Assembly: GCA_002943765.1 (NCBI GenBank)
Contig: PQWQ01000013.1
Span: 620,001 to 684,000, forward strand
Direction: 5' to 3'
DNA: 64,000 nt
From: Psoroptes ovis
Lineage: Eukaryota > Arthropoda > Arachnida > Sarcoptiformes > Psoroptidae
In this document: positions 36,998 to 49,173 of the stretch, piece after piece
How the letters are laid out: the number at the start of each line of letters is the position of its first letter
Position numbering within the stretch: position 1 is the first letter of the stretch
Position numbers and translations under genes: made by a program
Notes under the pieces: generated by a model
Told to the model about the DNA's origin: nothing
Seen by the model: only the letters and a program-made list of their open reading frames with translations
Database searches by the model: none

Positions 36998-39457
36998 CGT
37001 TTCGATGCTAATTTCGAGTGAAGCAGCAGCAGAGCAAAAAACGAAAAAAATTGCGATTTAAACTCAAAAAACCGTAAATTATTCTACACTTGAATAATTA
37101 AAAAAATTTTGAAATTTCAATTTTCCAAAAAAAAATTACCTTTGAATAAACAAAATTAAAAATTTATTCCGAGAAAAACAAAATAAATTTTCAAGTGATT
37201 ATACCTTTCAAAATTTGGATGTAAAAACATGCAGTTTTTTTGGCATTTTCATTTGAATTCATTTTAATGATTATTTTGAATAATAATTATTTTTTCAGCA
37301 AAAACAATTTCATAATTGATGAGTTTTCAATTTATCCAACCATGAAATGAATGGCAAAATCAAGTAATAAAAAAATATTTAAATTAGATTTTAATTTGCT
37401 TCATTTAAATTTATTATACATGTTCATGATTTTTTCATTATTCAATTCAATTACCATGTTTACAGTGTCTTTAGTCAATCAATTTCATTTCTTTTTAGAT
37501 TGTATCCAGTGGCCATAAGGCTATGCATTTTTCATTCTTTCATTTTAGAGTATTCTCATTTATTTATTTATCCCAATTTTTTTCTGCATCCACGTATACA
37601 TTCACATTTCGTAGCTCGTTACATTTATTTTATTCATTCGATTTAATTCATTGCTCAAAATATGAAATTCATGGCCAATTTACCAAAATATTTTTTTCAA
37701 ATTTGTAATGGTGTAATCGGTAAGCATTTTTGAAATGAATATGAAATGAATGAATAATGATAAATTTTCAACTTTTTTTCTTTTCATTTTTGCATTGATT
37801 CAATTTTTAGTTTCGTTTATATAACAATTGATTTTGTTTTTTTAAATAATTTGCCGAATATGTTTAATAATAATGATTATAATAATAATAATATTCACCA
37901 AAGATTTCAATAGAATCATTTTCATTCATTGAAATTCGTAGCAGTATTCTTTTTTTTCTTTTGTATTTAAATTTGATTTCTTTGTCTCTATCGTATTCAA
38001 TCTATTGAATATTTTTGTGTGGCAAGAATATTCATGAGAAATTAAAATTCAAAGAATCCTTTTTTCTTGAATTTTTTATTCAAAAGAAAAAAAATTCAAG
38101 ATTTCATTGTTGAACAATCCTCATTCAGAATTTATATTTCCACGATCATTTGAAACATAATAAGATTTTTTTCCACTGATTATCTAATTGATTTAACTTT
38201 TGAATTCATTTTTTTCTTTTTTTTTGTATTCGTAGCATATGATTCTGTTCCACATGTGTTTCAAATTGAAATTTTCGCCGAGATTTTTCATTTCTCTCAA
38301 TGAAAAATGAATCTCTCAATGTTTGTTATTCAGTAGAGAAAAATTATAAAATTCATAAATTTTTAAATTGAAAAATACATCCGAAGGAAAAACATTTTAC
38401 ATTGAAAACTTTGAAAAAATACGAGAGAATCACAAATAAACAAACAAACAAACAAATGCAAAATACTTTTTTGATCAGTTCAGTTCGAAATTTCACTTTT
38501 TCAGCTTGTTCAGTCAGTAAGTCAGTCAATCGAGTTACATCATATTGTATATTGAAAAATGATGTTTCATTTCATTTTATTCTTTCATTCAATATTTTCA
38601 AGAATATTTCACTTTTTTTACAATTTTTTCAAGTTTGTTTTTGTCTATCATAAACAATAGCAAATTTTTTGACTATCAAACAAATTTATAACAAAAAAAT
38701 AAAGAATTTAAAATTTCAATGAAATTTTCGATTCAAAATTCAATATGTTTCTTTTTGTTTTTTGATTCATTCATTTTCAATTCATTTTCTCTTTCTTTTG
38801 CTGCTTTATTCAATTCAATATTCAAGCTTTTCTGGAAAAAAATAACCAAATTCAAATCGTAGTGGTTTATTATTCACTATTATCAGTGTTGATATATTTT
38901 TTTCTAGTTCTTGGTGAAAAAAGCGCATAATATTCTTCATCAATAGAATCGAATATATTCTTCTAGAATTAAAATCTGTTTCTGCTACAACTTGGAATAT
39001 TGGGAATATTTTCTCTTCATTCCTTCATTCAAATGTATTCAAAATTTGAACGCATGCGAATCGGCGGTTGCCTAAAAATCATTGAATTCTAGGATCGAGA
39101 CTGCAAAAAAGAAACTGAAAATAAAATCATTCGAAACAAGAATTTATTTTCATTTCATTTCTCTTCATTTCATTTCTATTTCATTCTTCATGTTGTTTTA
39201 TGTTGATTATCGCGTGGCAAATAAAAAAAACGTTGTTTTTGCACCAATTTTTTTCGATCACAAATTTATTCGACCATATCATCATCATCATCATCATCGT
39301 CGTCATCGCGGTCGATGGTTTGTTTATTTATTTATTTATTCATTCACGTTTGATCGTTGTTGATGTTCTTTTTGTGCACTGGTTTATGATGATAATAATT
39401 TTTTATTTATTTCAAATTTTCATTAAATTTTCTGTTTGTTTATAGTCATATACCATA

Positions 39458-39491
39458 GATCAATATATATGAATAAACATATATATTGATC
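39458..39491. repeat. Perfect 14-bp inverted repeat
   Basis: GATCAATATATATG and its exact reverse complement are separated by aataaa. The unit is 34 bases, can extrude as a cruciform or fold as an RNA hairpin, and is not next to any gene I can see. Confidence 0.8.
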
Positions 39492-41070
39492 ATAACACAT
39501 CAACAAACATCAAACAACTCAAAACAAATCAGCTATAAACGTGTTCAATTTTCTTTTTATCAATCAACATTTGATGAAAAGATATTTTGGATGAAAAAAA
39601 AATTGTCATTTTGTATATTTTGTGTGAATTTGCATTAGTGCTGTATTCTTTGATTTTGTGTTTCATTTTAGAATTTTTCAAAAAAATATGAAATTTTAAT
39701 AAATTTAATTCAATATTTTTTTCATTCATAAATAAAACAGAACATCTGACGAGATATGTGAAAAATATTGAGAAATTTTCTAAAGTTTTCGATTTGTTTT
39801 TTTGCCATCATGTGATACAACACATTTTAATGAATCATTTTATTTGTTGAACTTTTTTTCATCCAACTTTGAATGCAATTTTCTCGTCAAAGTTTTTTTT
39901 CATTCTTTTCATTTTGTTTTTAATCAACAAACAATTTTCACTTTTATTCATCATAATTGTGCCAGCAAAACAAAAAGAAGAATTCGGGTAAATAATCATC
40001 AACTTTGATAAAGCGAACATTTGAATCGAACGCTGATTCAAAAATGTTAATTATGTTAATTAATAATGCGATAAAAAAATTGATTCTTTCAATTCTATTC
40101 TTTGATACGATATGCATTGAAAAAAAATTCTGATAATTGATTTTTTTTTCACTATATAATTTATTCCAAATATGTTTACGAACATCTTGATGAAAATTTA
40201 TGGAATTCAACCTAAAATTGAATGCAACATTTTTGCTGATCTTTTGATTTTTATTTTGATTGATTGCTAATGAAAATTTGTTTTCCATTTGTTTTGTTTT
40301 GCCCTTGTTTACAATTATAATCAAGTACATCAAAAATTCTTGTCATTTTCACCCACTCATTTTGAAATTTTTTCTCTGTTATTCTCCCCTATTTTTTCAT
40401 AGAAAAAATTCTACTTGAACATTCCCAAACATTTTTGAAAACAAAATTGATTTATAGCATCGAAAAAATTAGAGGGTAGGAATGATTTTCAAATCAAATT
40501 TCAATTTTAAATTAAAATGAAATAAAATGATTACATAATTATATGATAATGGTAATATTTTTAATTTTTACTTCATCAGAATTTTTTTTTTAAATATTTG
40601 ATGCATATTTTTTTCATATGCAAATATCATAAATCATGAATCATATTGTAATTATTTTTTCGATTTATTATTCATGATTTTTTTTCTCATTTCCAATATT
40701 TGTAATATATTCCTTATATTTCACAAGAATATTACGAAAATGAGATATGGTGGAAAATTTGTAATTTGTGAATTTCTATTGATAATGAGAAAAAAAAATT
40801 ACATAAAAATATGAATGTGAATGTGAGAAATGTTATCAAATTATTAATTTGAAAAAATAAAATTCAAAAAGAAAATTTTTGACATCTTTTTTTCAAAAGC
40901 AATTTTCGACACCATAATTATCATAAGTTATTTTGAATATTAATTGATTTCAATATGTTATGAGGGTGAAAATATTATAAGCAAATATACAAATTATGCA
41001 GAGATTTTCTGAAAGACGATTTGACTGTATTTTCCGATTTTTTAAAATTTTCCAATATCTTTTCGTATAT

Positions 41071-41165
41071 CAGTTATTCTCAAACAGTGTGCCGCCGAAT
41101 TTCGGGAATAAAGGCTATCCTTTTTTTCAGTGTGCACCAAAAAAAAAAAAGATTGAGAATGACGG
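41071..41165. mobile_element. Possible degraded hAT-type MITE
   Basis: The ends CAGTTATTCTCAA (41071-41083) and TTGAGAATGACGG (41153-41165) match as inverted repeats in 11 of 13 positions. CAGTGTGCCGCC and CAGTGTGCACCA occur inside as direct copies. Starts of the form CAGTG.TTCTCAA followed by GTGTGCCGC are typical of one branch of hAT transposons. The flanking 8-mers tcgtatat and tcgtgctt agree in five positions, a worn target duplication at best. Higher G+C than the surroundings also marks it as foreign. Confidence 0.4.
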
Positions 41166-42103
41166 TCGTGCTTGCTTTTAAACATGCTTTTAAATTTCAA
41201 ATACGTACCAGCCGTTAAATTATTGTCATTATTATCATGAAATTCGATTTGAATTTGTAAAATAAGCAAATTGACAAAACAATTTATTCGATTTCTTGAA
41301 TCTTTTAAAGAAGCCAAGGGAAAAAATTCAAGATGAATATATTATTGATACCAAAAAAGCTGTGTAATTGATAATTGAAACTTTATGCGTTCTATATTTG
41401 ATTCAATTGAAAAAATAAATATTCGAAAATATATGAAAAAAAAACTTTATTCTTCATTTTTTCAAGAATACAAATTAATGCTTTGAATTCCTCTTTTTTT
41501 GAATTCCACTTTCTTCAACTGATTCAAGAATAATATTTCAGAGCAATAATAGTATAATAGTCCTTAGTGCTTCCATTGCAATAAGAACTGGTAAAAAAGT
41601 CATAATCGATTTTTATTAAGTTTCAATGGATGAATGAATGAATGAAATTATATGAAAATAAAATAAATTGAAATGTATGAAAAATATAAAAATTTCGAAC
41701 CAAATTTTTATATTTTTCTTCTTTTTAAATTGTGTTGAAATTGAATATAAAAAACTGTTATAATCGTAATAATAACGATAATAATAATAATAGAAGATTC
41801 CCTATTGAGAAATGAACGCAATAATATTAATATAATAATAATAATAATATCATCAACATCACCAGCAATAACAACAACAACAACGGCGACTAACAATGAG
41901 AATGAATGTATTAATCGATGAGAAAAAATCAAACTAACACATTTTCATCATAAAATAATTTTTCGCAAAAATTTTTAACCGTTTTCAACGCATGTCATCG
42001 AACACAATGGGTCCAAGATGATTTGATTCAATCATAATTAATATGATCCATTGATGTGTAGTTGGATGTAGAATTTTTCAAATATAAATTCATTTCGAAA
42101 TTT

Positions 42104-42250
42104 TGGATAGCGAATCACTATCAACATTAGTCCCGATAGGGATTTGACAAGACTGTTGACAGGGCACGGCTGATGTGACCATACTATTACCACCCTTGTG
42201 ATCACGGGCAAGGGTTGTCTCGCTTGTGCTTTCATCATCATCATCATCAT
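42104..42250 (+). mobile_element. Severely 5'-truncated copy of the same non-LTR retrotransposon
   Basis: From about 42103 to 42250 the plus strand matches the minus-strand 3' end of the element at 31829-32000, with scattered differences. It includes the last ~19 codons of ORF2, the TGA stop (gggcacggctga), the 3' UTR and the TCA-triplet tail. catttcgaaattt flanks it at 42091-42103 and 42248-42260, a 13-base target duplication (or 10-11 if CAT is counted as tail). Only the last ~145 bases were copied. It differs from the longer copy at many sites, so neither is the direct parent of the other. Confidence 0.85.
42180..42210 (+). repeat. Conserved 3' UTR hairpin of the retrotransposon (short copy)
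   Basis: CCCTTG (42193-42198) and CAAGGG (42209 region) can pair across a loop containing TGATCACGGG. The longer copy has CCCTTGT and ACAAGGG in the same place. A 3' stem-loop just before the tail is a plausible recognition site for the element's reverse transcriptase; that role is inferred from other non-LTR elements. Confidence 0.5.
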
Positions 42251-45200
42251 TTCGAAATTTCGGAAAATCTTTTGCTTGAAAAATGATTTTTTTCGTAATT
42301 TTTTTTATCTTGTATGATCAATTTTTCTTTTTGTTGAAAATAATATTTACTGTGAAACACTAAATCAATGATGATTCAAAATTGATGCTTTCAATCTTTT
42401 TTTTTCCATAGATTTTTGGTTAATCAAATTGATTTTATATCATTCTATCGTTATTATTATTGATTAAGATTCTTTTTTAATATAAATTGCATTTTGACTC
42501 TCTTAGCTTTGCAAATTTCAATTTTGAAACAGGTTGCCCGGTTACGACAAATATTTTTTATTTATTTATTCTGAAATAATGATAAAAATTTTTGCATTAT
42601 TAAGTTTAAGGTTAATAAAATAATAACAATAACAATAACAATAGCAATAATAATAATAATAATGGTAAATGTTCATGCCAATTAGTGAATCGACTTTTTG
42701 ATTCGAAACAAAGTTCTACGAAAAAAAAATGAGCTTAAATTTTCCATTAATGAAATTTTATGATTTGACAATTGAAGAAACAAAAAAAAAATTCATAATA
42801 AATTATTGATAGATTTTCTTTTCTTTGACAATTACAAATCGTAAATAATCAAAAATATTGAAGCCAATAATTTTTAATCAATAATCAATCATACATTTAT
42901 CTAAAAAAATACATTTCAAATCAAATATTGTATAAAGTCGATCAATTGATTGATCGATCGATCGATTGATTGATTGATTTTTCCACATTTATTCACCTAT
43001 TTCTTCAACATTGATTCATTTATTGTAAATTTTTCTTGTTGTCATTTGAAAATTTCACCATTTTTTTAATGTTTAATGATTGAAAAAACTGTCATTTCAT
43101 GCTTAGCAAAACAAAAAAAATGAAAATAAATTAAAAAAGATTAAAAATGTCAAAACACTCAAACGTGATCATTGATAATGATTGTTAGATATTTAATGAT
43201 TGTAATCATATATTGCCATAGCATATGCCAAACAAACAAAAGAAAGATAATGAAAAGTGCTGAATATCATTTAATGAAAAATTTTTCATGGAAAAAAAAA
43301 ATTTAAAAAATTAAATCAAAAATACATTGATGTAATGTGATGAGCATATGGCATTTATAATGCTTCCATTTTCATCATGTTAATGATACATTATTTTTTG
43401 TATATGTTTAATACTATTTACCTCGAAACAAAAGATTTTGAAACATTGAAACTAGATCATTATTATCATTATTTAATGATTAATGCAACAAAATTACATG
43501 AAAAAATTCTGTTGCTTTCGTTGTTGTTGTTATTGTTGTTACTGCTGCTTCTGCTGAAACTGCCATTATTGCAGCTCTTTAATGATTTGATTACATTTTC
43601 ACATTACAATGTTTTCATTTTCGATTCATTTTGAATCTAATACATTTCATTTATTCGTCTATGAATTATATGATTCGACAATAACAACAACTGCAAAACA
43701 ACAACAACAACAAAAAGTTTTAATTGAATAACTTTTATTTTTTTTTCAGTTTAGTTTATTTTGAAATTAAAAATGCATATAAACTAATAAAGACAAACAT
43801 TTTATTAAATATATACGCGCACATCTTAATACATTCATTAAATAATCAGACAAAAACAACAAGATAAAATAATCAAACTTTTTAGGTCTCTCTCCCTCAT
43901 CTTCCATCTTTTCAAACATATTTCAATCATATTATCATATATATCGTCCGCTGGTATAATTTGTGATTGAATTACAAATTAAAATTCCAGTTAATTATGT
44001 TGTTTATCATTAGAAGACCATCACAAAAATGATAATGTTTCATACTGTTTGGCTCTTGTATAGAATTGAAAAACAATGTAAATTTTCTGTGGGCAAAAAT
44101 TGAAACAAAATACTTTGCCGATTTTTGCATCACATTCATTTCGATACACTAAAACAATTTGTGAAAATATTTTGATGATTGAATAACCAAACATTTGATT
44201 GGTTTCTTGTGGAATCATTTGAAATTGGCAAAAAAATACAAAAACAACTCTTTGATGACAACAAAATAATTTTGAAAAAAAATTCAATGAAAATAATTTC
44301 AGTAAATTGAAATTAAATAAAAAATAAATAAAATTCAAGATCTATTTATCATCATTTTTTTCAAAATCAATTTTTTTACTGCATGATTGAATCATCAATG
44401 AATCTATTCATTTATTTATTTGTTTCAATTCATTTTAAATCATTTTTTATTTTATTATTTCACTTTTTTTTGGTACAACGATAAAAAAAATGAGAAAGAA
44501 AAATTAAAACTTAATCCACTATGTTTAATAGTTTTGATAAATATCAGTATTTATTTATTTATTTTTTTCATTTCGAAAATAAATACGATAAAACACTAGG
44601 GATTCAATCCGTTTTTTTAATTTTTTGACTTGAGATATTAATGATATATATGCTTGTATTTCATTATTATTGTTTCAATATGAAATAATAGAAAAAAAAC
44701 TGTTGAGATTATCATTATTATTAAATTCGAATGTTTCTTTATTTCAATAGTCCAATGTTTGAGATCATAATTTTTTTTTTGTTGCTCGTTCGTTTGTTCT
44801 TCAATTCCAAACTTCATACTTTAAATCTTCATATGTTCATATAGCATTAATTTTCTTACAAATTTTGTCTAATTTGATTAATGTTTTTATATTGATAAAA
44901 CATTTGTTTTTCTTTTCTTACATTAATTATAAACACCTACATTCAATAAGTTTGAATTTGGTTTTATTTTTCGCTTTTCGATTTTCTGTTTTTATTTGAT
45001 TTGTCTTAATTGAAACATGTTTTTGACAATCGAAGATTTTCTTTTTTTTTTCTTTTCATATGTCTGAGATTGATCGATTTATCAATTTCTGGCCAACATT
45101 GAATGATAAATCGTTGTTGATTTTCATTCGATGTTGAAATAAATCTTTGGTAAATAAATTGAAAAAAAACAACGATGAAAAAAAATTCTAATCAATTAAT

Positions 45201-47568
45201 TTTCTAAGAATGATTATTATTATTACATTATTTTTTCATTGGTCAAAGATAAAAAGTGTTGAAATTAATTCATTCATTAAATTTTATGATTTTTATAGAA
45301 TTTTGTAAATTCAATTTTTTCGAATCAAATGTCAATCGAAAATTGTTAATTCTTTGAATGAATTTCTTGTATTTTGATATTTGTTCAATTATTTATTTAT
45401 GTTTTTTTTTACATTTGGTTCAATCATAAAATTTACAAAAATTTATTCGTTTTTGACGTAATTTTATTTTTAGTTTGTTAATTTTAAAAATATAGACAGA
45501 AAGTTAAATGTGAAAAACTAATCAATCAAACATTGAAAACGATAAATTTTTATTTCATTATATAAATAGATATTTGCATATGTTATTATTTTTATTATTT
45601 TTTCTCTGGTTTTAAAATATAATGCTTGTCGACAATGTTTGGTAATTTGCTCTTATTATTATTATTATTATTTTTACTTCATTTCATCGATAAAATTGAA
45701 ATTATATTCATTGAATATATATATAAATTCACACAAATACATCAACAAACACGAAAAAAACCGAATGTAAACAAACAACCGAATAAAAACAAACAACAGA
45801 ATAATAAAAAAAGTACATTTTCACAAGGTTGTAAATATATGTTCAGCAACTAGAGAAATAAAGTTGGCAAAAAACTATTTTTAGCCATCAAACATTGAAT
45901 TATTCGTTAATTATTTTTACTATTATTATTTTTGTTTATTATTTAATCAATATAGCATCATCATCATCACCAAATTATTTATATTTAAATGAAAAAAAAT
46001 TGAAATCACTTCAATAAATTTTGTTTGAAAAACGAATTGAAAGATTTTTAAGAAAAAATATATCCAATTTTTCATCAAATCATTATTATTTTCATGTATA
46101 AATAACATGTCTATTTGATGTGTTGTTGTTTATTTGATAGATTTTTTTTTAATTTCGATATTCTACATTAATAAATGATTCTTAAATGTTTACGTCTTGT
46201 TTCTTCAGTGTCTAATGCCTATGTGAGAAATATTTCAAAGGAATCTAGAAAAGTAGTAGCAATAAATTCGAGCAAAAATTGATAAAATATTGAAAATCGA
46301 TGAATAACATCAAAATATTAATAATTATGAATTTTTTTCTTCCAATCAATTTTAATCAATGTTAATAATGATGATAATACTAATAACAAGCTTGTTGTAT
46401 TCACTGTCTACTTTTTAGATTTGATGATTTCAAACAAATTGTGATTTGTTAACCATAAGAAAAAAAGTCATAAATTAAAATGAATTAGAGCGAGCGAGAC
46501 AGAGTAACACAAAGCGCAACATATTAATGTCAATGTTATTGATGTTATTGCTGTTGTTGTCGATGTTTCGACGTATGATGATGATAATGATGGTTATGAA
46601 GATGATGATGTGTCTGTGCTTTATGTGCTCTCAGACAATATTCAGCTCTCAGTCTTCAGCAATGACTGAAGAAAAAGAAAAAAAGGACAAATTGAATTTT
46701 TCCGAATTCCTTTTCTTCTTCTTCGTCGTCGTCGTCGTCATACTTCATGCCGTAATAAATGTTATAATGTTAATAGTAATAATATTGATAATAATAGTAA
46801 TAAACTTTGCTATAAAAGAAATTTATATTTTCCTTCTTATTCTTCTTCTAATTCTTTGAAATTTACCAAAATTTTAAATAAAGTTTTTTTTGATGAAATT
46901 ATCTTACAACATTTGTTGTTGTTGTATCGTTGTGTTATTTCCGAAATTTATTTTCTTAATTCTTTTTTCTTGAGAAAACTTTTCCTTTGAATTCTTTCAT
47001 TGCATCATATTTTCATCCTGATCAATGTTTTTTTGTTCGTGTATGTTGATGTTTGTGTTTGTGTGCTAACTGACAATTAATTTTTACATTTTAAAAGTTT
47101 TCAATGATATTTATTTGTTTCGCTAGTTTTTTCATTGATTTATCATGTTTGTTGTTTATCATTTTGAATGATGTTTGTCTGCTTGTTCGCAACAAAAAAA
47201 AAAAAAAAAATCATACAATCTGATGATGATCACAAAAGAAACAATTGCTAAAGCAAAGAAAAAAATAAAAAATTACCAGAATTTTTTTTTCAAAAAAATC
47301 CAGTTTCGGAAATGGATTTGATTTATGATATGATTAAAATTTAATTTCAAATGTATAAAAGAATGGAGAGAAAAAAAATGAAAACCAGTAATTTTGTTTG
47401 TTTGTTGGTTTTTTTTTTGTATGAAACAGATACTTTTTGTTTTCTTTTGTTTCTTGATTTGGCAGATTGATCAAGCACACACACACAAAATACTCCAATC
47501 CTGTTATTACGGTTGAATTTTTGTATTTTTTTTCTCATTTCACTGGCCGGAATTCGTATTTTAAAAAC

Positions 47569-47590
47569 AAAAAAAAAAAAAAAAAAAAAA
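47569..47590. repeat. A22 homopolymer
   Basis: Twenty-two consecutive A on the plus strand, with no target duplication or upstream element that would mark it as a retroposon tail. Confidence 0.85.
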
Positions 47591-49149
47591 GAATAAAATT
47601 CACAATCTTTGAATCTATTCATTATTTACATTTTAGAATAAAAAAATTTTAAAAGAAAAAGCCATTTATCTAGTAATCAATATTAAAATTTTATTTCATT
47701 TTTTCAAGGTTTTTTACACTTTAAGGTTTGAAAATAAGACCGAAATGTACTTAAACAACAACGTTCAACCGGATAAAATGAAATTTATTCATATTAAATG
47801 AGAACAATGTGCGTGTAGATATAGATTTTCCGAGGAAAGAGAAAGAGTGTGTGTGTTTTGAATGCGAAAAAAAACAACTAAAAAGAAAATCATTAATGTT
47901 GATTAAAACTGTACCGACCGATCGGCAGAGTCAAAAACAATAGTGTTTGATCATCATGAGACTCATTTTTTAGATTCTATTTTCTTTGCACACACAATTG
48001 ATTTGATTCACAATAGTGAACAATAACAATAATGAACGAAAATTGAATATATTTTCCATTAAAGCGAATGGCTTTCCTTAATTCGCAAATTGAAAAAAAA
48101 TCTTGGGAAAAAATCAATGAATAAATGAGAAAGTTATTCAATTCCATCTTAAAATAGGAATTTTAAGCAAATTTTGATTGAAAATAATCATGATAATAAT
48201 CTAAAATCATTTCATTACCAAAAATGCGATTAAAAAATATTTTTTATTCTTGAAAATCAATGAAATATCGAAACATTTTTCTTTGATTTGTATTTATTTG
48301 TTTATTGACATTTCAATCCAATGGAAAAAATTGAATTTTACTCATTTCAAATGCTCATAACTCTTTGAAAGATACGATTGAATTTAATATGAAACTTTTT
48401 CTACTCTGCATTCACCAATTTGTTTGTGTATGTGTATCGATTTACTAAAAACATGTGAATGAAAAACATTGTTCATTGAATGGTAATTTTGAAATTTGAA
48501 TTTCAGAATAAATAAAAGAAAAAATTGAAGAATGAATCATGGAATAATTAATCAAACAAACATACAAACCAACAAACAAGAACTTTTGAAGTCTCTTGTG
48601 CTTCAAAAACAAATGATGATGATGATTTTAATTTTCAAACTCAAATGTTTTTGATGAATGTTTTTCGAAAATCTTCAAATTTCTATCATTTATGCTTCAA
48701 ATGATCGAGAAATGATAGTAAAATTAGCGAATTTCATCAACTTTGAAACTTTTGTTGAATAACTTTAATCAATCTTTCTTCTGTTTCCTATCTCTCTTGT
48801 TTACATAAGTTTGGATAGTTTGAATACATATCATAATGCTAACAACAACAATAACAATTCTCGGTAATTCAGAATTATATTATAATTATGATGATGATAA
48901 TAATCATAATCTCGTGTTGTTATTGTTGACGTTTTTGAATTGATTGTTGAATGATTTATTTTATTTATTCTCTTTATTTCATGTATGTCTCAAGCTAAAA
49001 ACACATTGATTCAAAATCGGATTATCTCGATTCATATTTATTTATTTATTTATTCAATTTCATCAATTGAAAAATCAAAGAATAAGCATATTAATAATTC
49101 GATTTTTCAAGATTTTTTTTTCTTTGGATATTCTTTGATGAATTTCAAA

Positions 49150-49173
49150 TTTTTTTTTTTTTTTTTTTTTTTT
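49150..49173. repeat. T24 homopolymer
   Basis: Longest single-base run in the window. The minus-strand sequence before it shows no gene or short element, so it is not evidently a poly(A) tail. Confidence 0.85.

Noticed and set aside
38465..38525. Cluster of TCAGT initiator-like sites followed by CA|GTAAGT
   Set aside because: No TATA box at the right distance and no associated coding exon; TCAGT repeats here look like simple sequence.
42038..42250. 70-codon minus-strand frame
   Set aside because: It is the antisense of the short retrotransposon copy plus its triplet tail.
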